Source: an uncultured Lachnospiraceae bacterium
GTDB taxonomy: Bacteria > Bacillota > Clostridia > Lachnospirales > Lachnospiraceae
Direction: 5' to 3'
DNA length: 9,025 bases
Assembly (NCBI GenBank): GCA_934437985.1
Contig: CAKSBI010000050.1
Location: forward strand, 1 to 9,025
Made by a program: the position numbers and the translations under genes
Shown here: piece after piece, positions 1 through 7,658 of the stretch
Position numbering within the stretch: the stretch's first letter is position 1
Layout of the letters: each line of letters begins with the position of its first letter
The notes under the pieces: model-generated
Told to the model about the DNA's origin: nothing
Database searches by the model: none
Seen by the model: the letters and a program-made list of their open reading frames with translations, nothing else

Positions 1-48
1 CAGACAATTAAATAAAAAGTTTGTGGTGGTCTTTGACAAAATTTACTC

Positions 49-77
49 TTGACAAAGGTCATTACATATCAGTTTAA
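49..77 (+). promoter_or_regulatory. Putative sigma-A-type promoter upstream of galE
   Basis: A perfect -35 box TTGACA lies at 49-54. The best-spaced -10 candidate, GTTTAA at 72-77 (17-base spacer), is weak. A second perfect TTGACA lies 16 bases upstream at 33-38, but no good -10 box is seen at the right distance from it. Direct evidence is limited to the -35 boxes and their place ahead of galE, so the exact start of transcription is uncertain. Confidence 0.4.
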
Positions 78-108
78 GTATGTAAATAAAAGTTTATAGG
101 AGATTATT

Positions 109-1125
109 ATGTCAATTTTAGTTACTGGTGGTGCCGGTTTTATAGGTTCACATACTGTTATTGAGCTTTTAAATGCCGGATATGAGGTTGTAGTTGTTGA
201 TAATTTGTGTAATTCCAGCAGAGAGTCACTTGTCCGTGTAGAAGAGATAACAGGTAAAAAAGTTACATTTTATGAAGCTGATATTCGTGACAGGGAGGCT
301 TTAACTTCAATATTTGAAAAAGAGAATATTGATTCCTGTATTCATTTCGCAGGACTGAAAGCAGTAGGCGAATCCGTTGCAAAACCCCTGATGTATTACG
401 AAAACAATATTAGTGGTACACTCGTTCTTCTTGAGGTAATGCAGGGGCATAATGTTAAGAATATTGTATTTTCTTCATCTGCAACGGTATATGGTGATCC
501 AAAAGAGATACCTATTACAGAGAATTGCCCAAAAGGGGAGATTACTAATCCGTATGGGCAGACCAAGTCCATGCTCGAACAGATATTAATGGACATATAT
601 AAGGCAGATAACAGCTGGAATGTAATATTACTCCGGTATTTTAATCCTATCGGAGCACACAGGTCAGGCAGGATTGGTGAGAATCCAAACGGAATACCTA
701 ATAATCTTATGCCATATATTACACAGGTAGCTGTTGGCAAGCTTGAATGTCTTGGTGTGTTTGGCAATGATTATCCAACGCATGATGGAACCGGAGTCAG
801 GGATTATATCCATGTTGTTGACCTTGCTGCCGGACATGTTAAGTCAATTGAAAAGATTGAGGAGAATCCAGGATTGTGCATATATAATCTTGGAACAGGA
901 AAAGGATATAGTGTTCTTGACATTGTTAAGAATTTCGAGGAAGCATCCGGAATTCACATTCCATATGTTATCAAGCCTAGAAGGGCAGGGGATATTGCTG
1001 AATGTTATGCTGACCCTTCAAAGGCTGAAAGAGAGCTTGGCTGGAAAGCTGTTTATGGCATTAAGGAGATGTGTGAGGATTCATGGAGATGGCAGAGTAA
1101 TAATCCTGATGGTTATAATTCATAA
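109..1125 (+). CDS. galE: UDP-glucose 4-epimerase (GalE)
   Basis: Cytoplasmic NAD-dependent short-chain dehydrogenase/reductase that interconverts UDP-glucose and UDP-galactose (Leloir pathway; supplies UDP-Gal for polysaccharides). The 338 residues match the family's usual length. Visible features are the Rossmann motif GGAGFIG at residues 7-13, SSSATVYG with the catalytic Ser124, the YxxxK pair Tyr149/Lys153, RYFNPIGAH at 176-185 and [10 protein letters not shown] at 231-240. Numbering coincides with E. coli GalE. Residue 299, the sugar-pocket gatekeeper (Tyr in E. coli), is Cys here, as in epimerases that also accept UDP-N-acetylhexosamines, so it may be bifunctional; that is inference. 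The start at 109 is supported by AGGAG at 98-102, six bases upstream. It lies 75 bases before the xylanase gene with no terminator seen between, so read-through is possible. Confidence 0.96.
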   Translation: MSILVTGGAGFIGSHTVIELLNAGYEVVVVDNLCNSSRESLVRVEEITGKKVTFYEADIRDREALTSIFEKENIDSCIHFAGLKAVGESVAKPLMYYENNISGTLVLLEVMQGHNVKNIVFSSSATVYGDPKEIPITENCPKGEITNPYGQTKSMLEQILMDIYKADNSWNVILLRYFNPIGAHRSGRIGENPNGIPNNLMPYITQVAVGKLECLGVFGNDYPTHDGTGVRDYIHVVDLAAGHVKSIEKIEENPGLCIYNLGTGKGYSVLDIVKNFEEASGIHIPYVIKPRRAGDIAECYADPSKAERELGWKAVYGIKEMCEDSWRWQSNNPDGYNS

Positions 1126-1131
1126 GCAGAA

Positions 1132-1161
1132 TTGAATTATTTTCATAAAGAGGTATATACA
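1132..1161 (+). promoter_or_regulatory. Weak possible promoter in the galE-xylanase gap
   Basis: TTGAAT at 1132-1137 and TATACA at 1156-1161 are separated by 18 bases, inside the 75-base gap before the xylanase gene. Both boxes are imperfect and AT-rich DNA gives such matches by chance. It is listed because the gap is much wider than the 37- and 19-base gaps that follow and would allow the polysaccharide genes to be controlled apart from galE. Confidence 0.22.
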
Positions 1162-1200
1162 AAAGATGGGATGAAAGACAAAAAAGGAGAGGTTTATAAC

Positions 1201-3261
1201 ATGAAGAATAGAATTGCTGAAAAGACCGGTGCCGTTATATTATCTGCATGTATGATTATTGGAAGTATAACAGGCGTGGATGCCGGATCGGTTTACGCCA
1301 GGACAAAGGCATCATTGTCAACGAAAAAGATAACACTTAATGCCGGAAGTAAAAAGACTATTAAGCTTAAGAAAAAGAATGCGAAGTGTACATATTCATT
1401 TACTTCTAACAAAAAGAAGATTGCAAAGGTCAGTAAGAAGGGTGTAGTTACGGGAGTAAAGAAAGGTACTGCAAAGATTACTGTTAAGGAGAAAGCAAAG
1501 GCTTCTAAAAAGTATTCTAAAAAGTATTCTAAGGTTGGTGTTGTTACTGTAACTGTTAAGAGTAAGAAGAATGTTACTTCAGATAAAGATAATAGCAGTG
1601 GCAGCGTGGCCACTACCGTAACACCTGCTGTGGTGTCGGGAGGAAGTGGTTCGCCGGAACCTGCTGCACCAACTGTAAAACCAACACCATCACCAACACC
1701 ATTACATTTATCATTTGATTTTTCCGATGGAGATATATCTAAGTTCAAGGCGCAGGGAGATGGCGTAAGGATTGAGCTGTCAGATGAGGGTTACAATGAT
1801 ATGGCATGCCTGAAAGCAACTAACAGACAAGAACGTAACGGATGGACCGGATGTGGAATGGGAATTGATCTGTCAAAGTATCTGGTTGGTGGAAAGGTAT
1901 ATAATGTCACCTGCTATGTTAAGTGTAAAAAAGACACTACGATGACAATGAGAAGCCTTGGCAGTGGCGGAGGATGGTTTAATTTTCCATCACAGGTTGG
2001 AGATGCGGTCAGTGTCAAGGGTGGACAATGGAGTGAGATGAAGGCAATATATGCCCCGCCTGATACAATAGGCAAGTCGCTTACATTATTCTGGGATGCA
2101 GAAGATACGGCTGATATATATGTTGACTCAATTGAGATAACGGAGTCAAAAGGGATGGATTCTGAATTTAAAGATACGTTCTCTGCTATTTTCGGAAATA
2201 TAGGTACATGCAATACATTTACACAGATGAGGGATAATAAGACGTTTACTTCTTCATTGTATAACAGTGTTACCATGGAGAATGAGACAAAGCCTAATTC
2301 TATAATTGCGGGCAGTAATTTTGGAGGTCAGGCTACAATCAGTTCAACTCCGCCGGAGGGATATATAATTCCTGAAAGCTATGTTGACCCGAATTATCTT
2401 GTACTTAATTTCAGTGAATTTGATAATGTAATCAATACTGCATATGAGTATGGATTTAAGATAAGATTCCATGTGCTTGTATGGCATTCCCAGACGCCGG
2501 ATTTCTTCTTTAAAACTAATTTTAATGAGAATGGAGGTTATGTCAGTAAGGAATGTATGAACGGACGTATGGAATATTATATACGTAATGTCATCAACCA
2601 TATATATAATACTCCTCATGGTAAGGATGTTGTGTATTGTATTGATGTAGCTAATGAGTACTTCCATAATTATGACCAGGGTAATAAGTCTGCATGGAAT
2701 ATAATATATTATCCACAGGAAAAAAATGAAGATGACAGAACTAATAAACCAGAGTATGTTAAGAGAGCTTTTCAGATCGCATATGATGAGCTTAAGCAGT
2801 TTGGCCTTGAGAAAAGTGTAGGTCTGTTCTATAACGATTATAATACATATGAAGTTGCTGATGATATTGAGACAATGATCAACTACATTAATGAGGAAGA
2901 ACGTATATGTTCCGGTGTTGGCATGCAGTCGCATCTTGATGTTAAGTATCCGTCGATCGGACTTATCAGCAGTACAATTGACCAGTTTACAAAGGCCGGT
3001 TTCGAGATCCAGATAACAGAACTTGATGTTACCGATTATGATAATTCAGGTTTACAGCCACAGTATTATGCTGATCTGATCACGATGCTCGTAAACAAAA
3101 AGAAAGCAGGGGCTGATATTACAGGTCTTACATTCTGGGGACTGTGTGACACTAATTCATGGAGAAGGGATGGAAAGCCATTATTATTCAGTGCTTTATT
3201 CTGTCCTAAGGATTCTTATTATAGGGCTATTGAGGCTGCAAAGACTGCCTGGGAACAATAA
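1201..3261 (+). CDS. Secreted GH10 endo-1,4-beta-xylanase with basic Ig-like and CBM22-like modules
   Basis: Extracellular retaining xylanase, 686 residues. Order: signal peptide 1-33 (basic start, hydrophobic 9-26, likely cut after VYA at 33); Lys-rich Big_2-like module about 35-123; Ser/Thr/Pro linker about 124-168; beta-sandwich resembling CBM22/CBM4_9 about 169-316, with LKATNRQERNGW and a closing DIYVDSIEI strand; GH10 barrel about 322-686. GH10 motifs seen: SVTMENETKP (356-365), HVLVWHSQTP (424-433), acid/base Glu486 in DVANEY, GMQSHLD (574-580), nucleophile Glu607 in ITELDV, and TFWGLCDTNSW (644-654). The start at 1201 is chosen because AAGGAGAGG lies at 1184-1192, eight bases ahead, and the signal peptide begins there; the in-frame TTG at 1132 would put 23 hydrophilic residues before it. 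It probably heads an operon with the two downstream hydrolases. No anchor motif is seen. Function is certain at family level; xylan as substrate is inferred from GH10. Confidence 0.95.
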   Translation: MKNRIAEKTGAVILSACMIIGSITGVDAGSVYARTKASLSTKKITLNAGSKKTIKLKKKNAKCTYSFTSNKKKIAKVSKKGVVTGVKKGTAKITVKEKAKASKKYSKKYSKVGVVTVTVKSKKNVTSDKDNSSGSVATTVTPAVVSGGSGSPEPAAPTVKPTPSPTPLHLSFDFSDGDISKFKAQGDGVRIELSDEGYNDMACLKATNRQERNGWTGCGMGIDLSKYLVGGKVYNVTCYVKCKKDTTMTMRSLGSGGGWFNFPSQVGDAVSVKGGQWSEMKAIYAPPDTIGKSLTLFWDAEDTADIYVDSIEITESKGMDSEFKDTFSAIFGNIGTCNTFTQMRDNKTFTSSLYNSVTMENETKPNSIIAGSNFGGQATISSTPPEGYIIPESYVDPNYLVLNFSEFDNVINTAYEYGFKIRFHVLVWHSQTPDFFFKTNFNENGGYVSKECMNGRMEYYIRNVINHIYNTPHGKDVVYCIDVANEYFHNYDQGNKSAWNIIYYPQEKNEDDRTNKPEYVKRAFQIAYDELKQFGLEKSVGLFYNDYNTYEVADDIETMINYINEEERICSGVGMQSHLDVKYPSIGLISSTIDQFTKAGFEIQITELDVTDYDNSGLQPQYYADLITMLVNKKKAGADITGLTFWGLCDTNSWRRDGKPLLFSALFCPKDSYYRAIEAAKTAWEQ
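1504..1532 (+). repeat. 12-base in-frame tandem repeat inside the xylanase Ig-like module
   Basis: TCTAAAAAGTAT occurs perfectly at 1504-1515 and 1516-1527, followed by TCTAA. It encodes SKKYSKKYSK at residues 102-111, in the loop before the last strand of the basic module. The matching loops of the two downstream proteins differ in sequence (AGRKTKTRK and RKGTKKKR) but are equally basic. The identity of the two copies suggests a recent in-frame duplication that added two Lys-Lys pairs. Confidence 0.85.
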
Positions 3262-3298
3262 TTTTATATAAAAATATAAAGAACTATGAGGAGGTAAT

Positions 3299-5458
3299 AT
3301 GATAATGGGAAACAGGTTATTCAGAAAGGGGTTGTGTCTTGTATTATCAGCTACGATGATGGTAAGCTCATTATATGTTTCTGATAATGCAGGTGCTGCA
3401 AAGAAGGCGGTACTTAAGACTAAAAAGATTACGATGGCAAAAGGACAGACAAAGACAATTATTATCAAGAATAAGAATAAAAAGCGCAGTTATCTGTTTA
3501 AGAGTAATAAGTCTTCTGTTGCAAAAGTGAATAAGAAGGGAAAGGTTACAGCATTAAAGAAAGGAAAAGCCACTGTTACAGTTAAAGAATCATACAAAGC
3601 AGGCAGGAAGACGAAGACAAGAAAGCTAGGAGTATGTAAGGTAACTGTAAAGGCTTCTAAAATTTCGGCAACTAATGCTCCGACAGTAACTAATGCACCG
3701 GCAACTAATACACCTGTTCCAGGCGGTAATGCCACAGCAACTAATACACCAGTAGTTACATCTACACCTGCACCGACGCAGGAAGCAACTGCTGTACCGG
3801 ACAATGGACCAACAACGGCTCCGGCATATGATATTCTTTCATACAGCTTCGAGGACAATAATGCGGCTTATACATTTGAAGATACGACATTAGTTGATGG
3901 AAAAGAGGGAAAAGGCGCACTTGTTAAGAAGAGTACAACTATGGCCATGGGCAAGTTTATGCAGTATGGCGGCAAGGTATATATTTCCGGGTATGTTAAG
4001 CAGGATTCAGGTTCAGAAAAGAGTATAACAGTTTCTTATAACGGAACATATCTTTACTTTGAACAGAATGGTGCTTATATCAAAAAAGATTCTTTTGAAG
4101 ATAAAGATATGAGTGATTCAACGTCAGTTAATAATGTTCCATCAGGTGAATGGACAAAGATAGAAGCTGCATTTGATATTAAAAAGTATTCAAAGGACTT
4201 CAATCTTACGATATCAAGTGAAGCAGAGTTTGTAATGGATGATGTAACAATTGAAAGTGAGCCGTGCGAAAGGGCTGAATATGCTAAGATGGTTGAGAAT
4301 TCAACACGTTCGGCAGGTAATGTTAAGAGAATTAAGACAGCTATGGAAAAAGCTAAGAATGGTGAGAACATTACAATAGCATATATTGGTGGTTCTATCA
4401 CTGAGGGATTTGCTGCATCAGAGACAAATAATGCTGAATGCTATGCAGAGACTTCATGTAATCTTTTCAGGGAAAAGTATGCACCGGGTGATGGCAAAAA
4501 TGTTAAGTTTATCAATGCCGGAATGAGTGGTACTCCGTCATCCCTTGGTCTTGTCAGATATTACAGGGATGTAATTGACCAGAATGATGGAAAGCCTGCA
4601 GATATTCTTTTCATAGATTTCGCGGTAAATGATGGTGGTTCAGATGCAGTTTATTATGAGAATCTTATCAGATATGCACTTGAGCAGGGGTCTGCAGTAG
4701 TACTTATGTATGTCCTTTACAGCAAGGGCAATGGTAATGAGAATGGTTATTGTAAGATTGGTGAGTATTATGATGTTACAATGGTAAGTCCGGCTACAGG
4801 AATGGCATCATGTGATAAGACTTCATTTGATAACTGGTTCTACTGGTCAGACGGACATCCTGATGTTGGCGGACACAGATATATGGCTGATTGCATATTG
4901 AATACATTTGATATAATTAACAGAATGGAAATGCCTGCGGATGATCCGTATACAGGCATCAAGGATAAAGATATGTATACAAAGGGTGCAAAGGCTAATT
5001 TTGTCGGAATGAAGACAATTGAGGCTGATACAGAAGCCGGCGGCTCCATAATCAGCATTAACAGAGGAAGCTTTACAGGCACTGACAAAGCACAGCCTAC
5101 ACTTCAGTATATTAAGAATGGTGAGAAGAATCTGCCATGGTTCCCTAACGAGATATCATGTCCTGCTAATTCATTCAGTGATGCATATACTTTAGAGCTT
5201 AAGTGTAACAGTATGCTCATTGCTTACAGGGCTAACACCAATGGTAAAGCTGATGTATATGTTGATGGAGAGAAAGTTAAGACACTTTCTAATACCAACT
5301 CAAGCTGGGGTCATGCTAATATTGATATGATCATTGATTCTTCAACAGTTGAGAACCACAAGGTAGAGATTAAGATTCCTGATAATGCAAAGGGCAAGAT
5401 TTTTACAATCTATGCAATAGGATATTCAGACCAGGATGCATTTCGTGCATCAAAGTAA
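3299..5458 (+). CDS. Secreted multi-domain SGNH hydrolase, probable polysaccharide (acetyl) esterase
   Basis: 719 residues. Order: signal peptide 1-33 (likely cut near AGA at 33); Lys-rich Big_2-like module 34-121; Thr/Pro/Asn linker about 122-177 with TNAP/TNTP repeats; beta-sandwich resembling CBM4_9 about 178-320; SGNH domain about 325-545; C-terminal beta-sandwich about 550-715 ending FTIYAIGY. SGNH blocks: GGSITEG with Ser366 (Gly in place of the Asp of GDS), NAGMSG (407-411), VND at 443-445 and DGHPD at 518-522. The Asp-His spacing in the last block is DxH, one residue shorter than in its paralogue downstream. Deacetylation of xylan is inferred from the xylanase 37 bases upstream; I cannot assign a CAZy esterase family. 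GAGGAGG at 3288-3294 could serve ATG 3299 (four bases away) or the in-frame ATG 3305 (ten bases), so the protein may start two residues later. Confidence 0.88.
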   Translation: MIMGNRLFRKGLCLVLSATMMVSSLYVSDNAGAAKKAVLKTKKITMAKGQTKTIIIKNKNKKRSYLFKSNKSSVAKVNKKGKVTALKKGKATVTVKESYKAGRKTKTRKLGVCKVTVKASKISATNAPTVTNAPATNTPVPGGNATATNTPVVTSTPAPTQEATAVPDNGPTTAPAYDILSYSFEDNNAAYTFEDTTLVDGKEGKGALVKKSTTMAMGKFMQYGGKVYISGYVKQDSGSEKSITVSYNGTYLYFEQNGAYIKKDSFEDKDMSDSTSVNNVPSGEWTKIEAAFDIKKYSKDFNLTISSEAEFVMDDVTIESEPCERAEYAKMVENSTRSAGNVKRIKTAMEKAKNGENITIAYIGGSITEGFAASETNNAECYAETSCNLFREKYAPGDGKNVKFINAGMSGTPSSLGLVRYYRDVIDQNDGKPADILFIDFAVNDGGSDAVYYENLIRYALEQGSAVVLMYVLYSKGNGNENGYCKIGEYYDVTMVSPATGMASCDKTSFDNWFYWSDGHPDVGGHRYMADCILNTFDIINRMEMPADDPYTGIKDKDMYTKGAKANFVGMKTIEADTEAGGSIISINRGSFTGTDKAQPTLQYIKNGEKNLPWFPNEISCPANSFSDAYTLELKCNSMLIAYRANTNGKADVYVDGEKVKTLSNTNSSWGHANIDMIIDSSTVENHKVEIKIPDNAKGKIFTIYAIGYSDQDAFRASK
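3701..3750 (+). repeat. Direct repeats in the Thr/Pro linker coding region
   Basis: GCAACTAATACACC is found at 3701-3714 and again at 3737-3750, each encoding ATNTP. Related ACTAATGC stretches lie just upstream and encode TNAP. This is a low-complexity linker built by short duplications, probably a flexible and possibly glycosylated spacer between the basic module and the enzymatic part. Confidence 0.75.
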
Positions 5459-5477
5459 TTGATAAGGAGATTATAGT

Positions 5478-7583
5478 ATGTTTTCAAAGAATGCAAAACG
5501 AGTTACGGGAGGTCTGCTTGCTTTGTCATTAGTTATTGGTACTGTGAGTGTAGGTTCATCAATAATGGCAGCAAAAAAGACAACACTTAAAACTAAAAAA
5601 AAGGTTTCAATGTATGTTGGCAGTAGTAAGAAGATTGCCCTTAAGAATAAGAACAAAAAATGTACTTATGTGTTTAAGAGCAATAAGCCAAAATTTGTAC
5701 GGGTTGGAAAGTCAACAGGTAAAATTACTGCATTAAAAAAGGGTACAGCTAAAATAACTGTTATTGAAACACGTAAGGGTACTAAAAAGAAGAGAACAGT
5801 TGGTGTAATTAAAGTAACTGTAAAGCCTGTTATTGTAAAGGGCACTGCCGCACCTGTTAATAACAATGCAACAACTGCAGCCCCGACAGCTGTCCGGACA
5901 AGCCAGCCTACTGCAACAGTTAAGCCTTCTGAGCCTGCTGCTACTAATACACCGGATAAGGCTGTGGCTACTCCTGGAGCAACAATGGAGCCTGCGTATG
6001 GTTCATATGATTTTGATTCATTTACATTGAACGGTAACAGTTCGCTTAATATGGATAAGCTTATGAAATATGGCGGACAGTTAACAGTAAGCTTTAAGGC
6101 TGAACAGAATTCCGGAAGTACAAAAGATGTTAAGATCAATTATTCAGGTAATAAGTTCAGTAAGAATTATAACCAGGATGGCCCGGACTTTGTTGGTGCA
6201 TCTGAGACAATTTCTGTTGAGTCGGGTGCTGCAAAGGATTATTCGGCAACAATTGATTTTGATAAGTTTATGCTGGACTGCAAGGTGAACTTTGAATCTG
6301 AAGCCGGAACTGATATTAAGATATCTGATGTTAAAATTACAACTGTTCCTTTTGAAAATGGTGATTATGCTAAGATGGTAGAAGATTCTTATATCAGTGG
6401 AGGTAACAATTCACGTCTTAAAAAAGTAATCAACAAATCACTTTCAGGGGAAGATGTTACATTTGCTTATCTTGGAGGTTCTATTACTGAGGGATGTGCT
6501 GCAACAGATAATTCGGTTAATTCAGACTGTTATGCAGAGACTTCATACAATGAGTTCAAGACAAAATATGGATATGGAGATGGCAGTAATGTTCATTTCA
6601 TTAATGCCGGCATGAGTGGTACACCATCATCTCTTGGTGTAATCAGATATAAGAATGATGTACTTGACCAGATGCAGCATGGAAAGTTCCCGGATGTATT
6701 GTTTATTGAGTTTGTTGTTAATGACAGTGGAGAGTGTACCAACGGAGAGGGAATTGAAAGCCTTATAAGACAGGGGCTTGAGGCCGGTACAGCTGTATTC
6801 CTTGTATTTGCACATACGGTCAACTTCGATACAGGCAAGCAGGATTATTATATTCCTCTTGGAGAGAAGTATGATCTGCCAATGGTCAGTGTTAAGAATG
6901 CACTTACCCCTGTGATTGATTCTAAGAATGCTAAAGGGTGCCCTGCATCCAAATGGTTCTACCATGTAGATACCCTTCATCCGGATGTACCGGGTCACAG
7001 ACTTATGGCCGATATGATCATGCAGGTATTTGACAAGGCATATGAGGAACAGGAGGTGCCTGATGCTATAACTGATATCGACAGCATTACTCCGGTATAT
7101 GGTAAGTCATTTACGGGAATGACACAGATAGATGCGGATGTTGATATTAGTAAAGTAGATGCTATTGAGTCACTAGAGGTTGGAAGTTTTTCTGAAAAAG
7201 ATACTAACCAGAATAAGTTCCAGTACGAAAAGGGCGGAGAATCAGGAGTTGAATGGTTCCCTAATTGCTGGATGCATAAGAGTGGAACAGATAGCTTTAA
7301 GGCAACAGTGAAATGCAGTAATATGATGATTGCCTATAAGCTTTCTAACAATACTGAATTCGGAAAAGCTGAACTTTATGTTGATGGTGAGCTTAAGGAA
7401 ACAATGGACGGATACAAGAATGATGGATGGAATAATGCAACTGTCAGTATTGTGTTCAAGGATGATGAGATAGCCACACATACTTTTGAGATTAAGATGG
7501 CTTCAGGCAATGAGAATAAGAAGTTTACGATCTATGCAATCGGATATACTAATGCAGATGATTATAAAGCTTCACTGAAATAA
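5478..7583 (+). CDS. Secreted multi-domain SGNH hydrolase, paralogue of the preceding gene
   Basis: 701 residues with the same plan as its upstream neighbour: signal peptide 1-31 (SIMA then AKK); Lys-rich Big_2-like module 32-123; Thr/Ala/Pro linker about 124-173; diverged beta-sandwich about 175-290; SGNH domain about 295-525; C-terminal beta-sandwich about 535-697 ending FTIYAIGY. SGNH blocks: YLGGSITEG with Ser335, NAGMSGTPSS (376-385), VVND with Asn415/Asp416, and the canonical DxxH pair Asp498/His501 in DTLHPD. The two proteins agree closely around the catalytic blocks (NAGMSGTPSSLG is identical) but differ strongly between block III and block V and in the first beta-sandwich, which suggests different acyl groups or positions. 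AAGGAG at 5464-5469 lies eight bases ahead of the start, and the gap to the previous gene is 19 bases, so they are almost surely co-transcribed. Probable xylan or hemicellulose esterase; substrate inferred from context. Confidence 0.88.
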   Translation: MFSKNAKRVTGGLLALSLVIGTVSVGSSIMAAKKTTLKTKKKVSMYVGSSKKIALKNKNKKCTYVFKSNKPKFVRVGKSTGKITALKKGTAKITVIETRKGTKKKRTVGVIKVTVKPVIVKGTAAPVNNNATTAAPTAVRTSQPTATVKPSEPAATNTPDKAVATPGATMEPAYGSYDFDSFTLNGNSSLNMDKLMKYGGQLTVSFKAEQNSGSTKDVKINYSGNKFSKNYNQDGPDFVGASETISVESGAAKDYSATIDFDKFMLDCKVNFESEAGTDIKISDVKITTVPFENGDYAKMVEDSYISGGNNSRLKKVINKSLSGEDVTFAYLGGSITEGCAATDNSVNSDCYAETSYNEFKTKYGYGDGSNVHFINAGMSGTPSSLGVIRYKNDVLDQMQHGKFPDVLFIEFVVNDSGECTNGEGIESLIRQGLEAGTAVFLVFAHTVNFDTGKQDYYIPLGEKYDLPMVSVKNALTPVIDSKNAKGCPASKWFYHVDTLHPDVPGHRLMADMIMQVFDKAYEEQEVPDAITDIDSITPVYGKSFTGMTQIDADVDISKVDAIESLEVGSFSEKDTNQNKFQYEKGGESGVEWFPNCWMHKSGTDSFKATVKCSNMMIAYKLSNNTEFGKAELYVDGELKETMDGYKNDGWNNATVSIVFKDDEIATHTFEIKMASGNENKKFTIYAIGYTNADDYKASLK

Positions 7584-7603
7584 AATATCAATTTTGTTAT
7601 AAA
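7575..7603 (+). promoter_or_regulatory. Weak possible promoter before uridine phosphorylase
   Basis: CTGAAA at 7575-7580 and TATAAA at 7598-7603 have a 17-base spacer. If real, transcription would start near 7610, exactly at the hairpin 7609-7636, which would then form the 5' end of the udp mRNA. The -35 match is 4 of 6 and overlaps the end of the upstream gene; support is slight. Confidence 0.22.
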
Positions 7604-7608
7604 AAATG

Positions 7609-7639
7609 CAACACCGGTCATATGTGGCCGGTGTTGTTT
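7609..7639 (+). terminator. Strong hairpin after the hydrolase block, probable terminator
   Basis: CAACACCGGTCA (7609-7620) pairs with TGGCCGGTGTTG (7625-7636): twelve base pairs including one G-U, with a four-base TATG loop. It lies 25 bases after the second SGNH gene's stop and ahead of the udp ribosome binding site. On the + strand only TTTA follows, a poor U-tract. On the - strand the stem is followed, after GCA, by six T (complement of A 7601-7606), a much better terminator. It may be a partial terminator, an mRNA 3' end stabiliser or an attenuator for udp-cdd. Confidence 0.6.
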
Positions 7640-7658
7640 ACACAGGGAGGTAATTGGT

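Noticed and set aside
734..1135. 133-codon + strand frame overlapping the end of galE
   Set aside because: It overlaps the conserved C-terminal half of galE in another frame and has no recognisable content.
1132..1200. In-frame TTG upstream start for the xylanase (adds 23 residues)
   Set aside because: It would place a hydrophilic stretch before a clear signal peptide, and a strong AAGGAGAGG sits just ahead of ATG 1201.
2344..2934. 196-codon open frame on the - strand inside the xylanase gene
   Set aside because: It lies wholly within GH10 coding sequence with all catalytic motifs on the + strand; its translation is Ile/Leu-rich with no recognisable motif and no ribosome binding site.
3263..3280. 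TTTATAT-AAAA-ATATAAA inverted repeat between the xylanase and the first SGNH gene
   Set aside because: The stem is AT-only and weak, with no T-run, in an AT-rich gap; not convincing as a terminator.
3329..3340. Cys13 in the signal region of the first SGNH protein as a lipoprotein anchor
   Set aside because: The Cys sits inside the hydrophobic stretch (GLCLVL) without a lipobox, and an ordinary AGA-type cleavage site follows.
3299..7583. The two SGNH genes as halves of one broken gene
   Set aside because: Each has its own ribosome binding site, signal peptide, full catalytic set and C-terminal domain; they are paralogues, not fragments.
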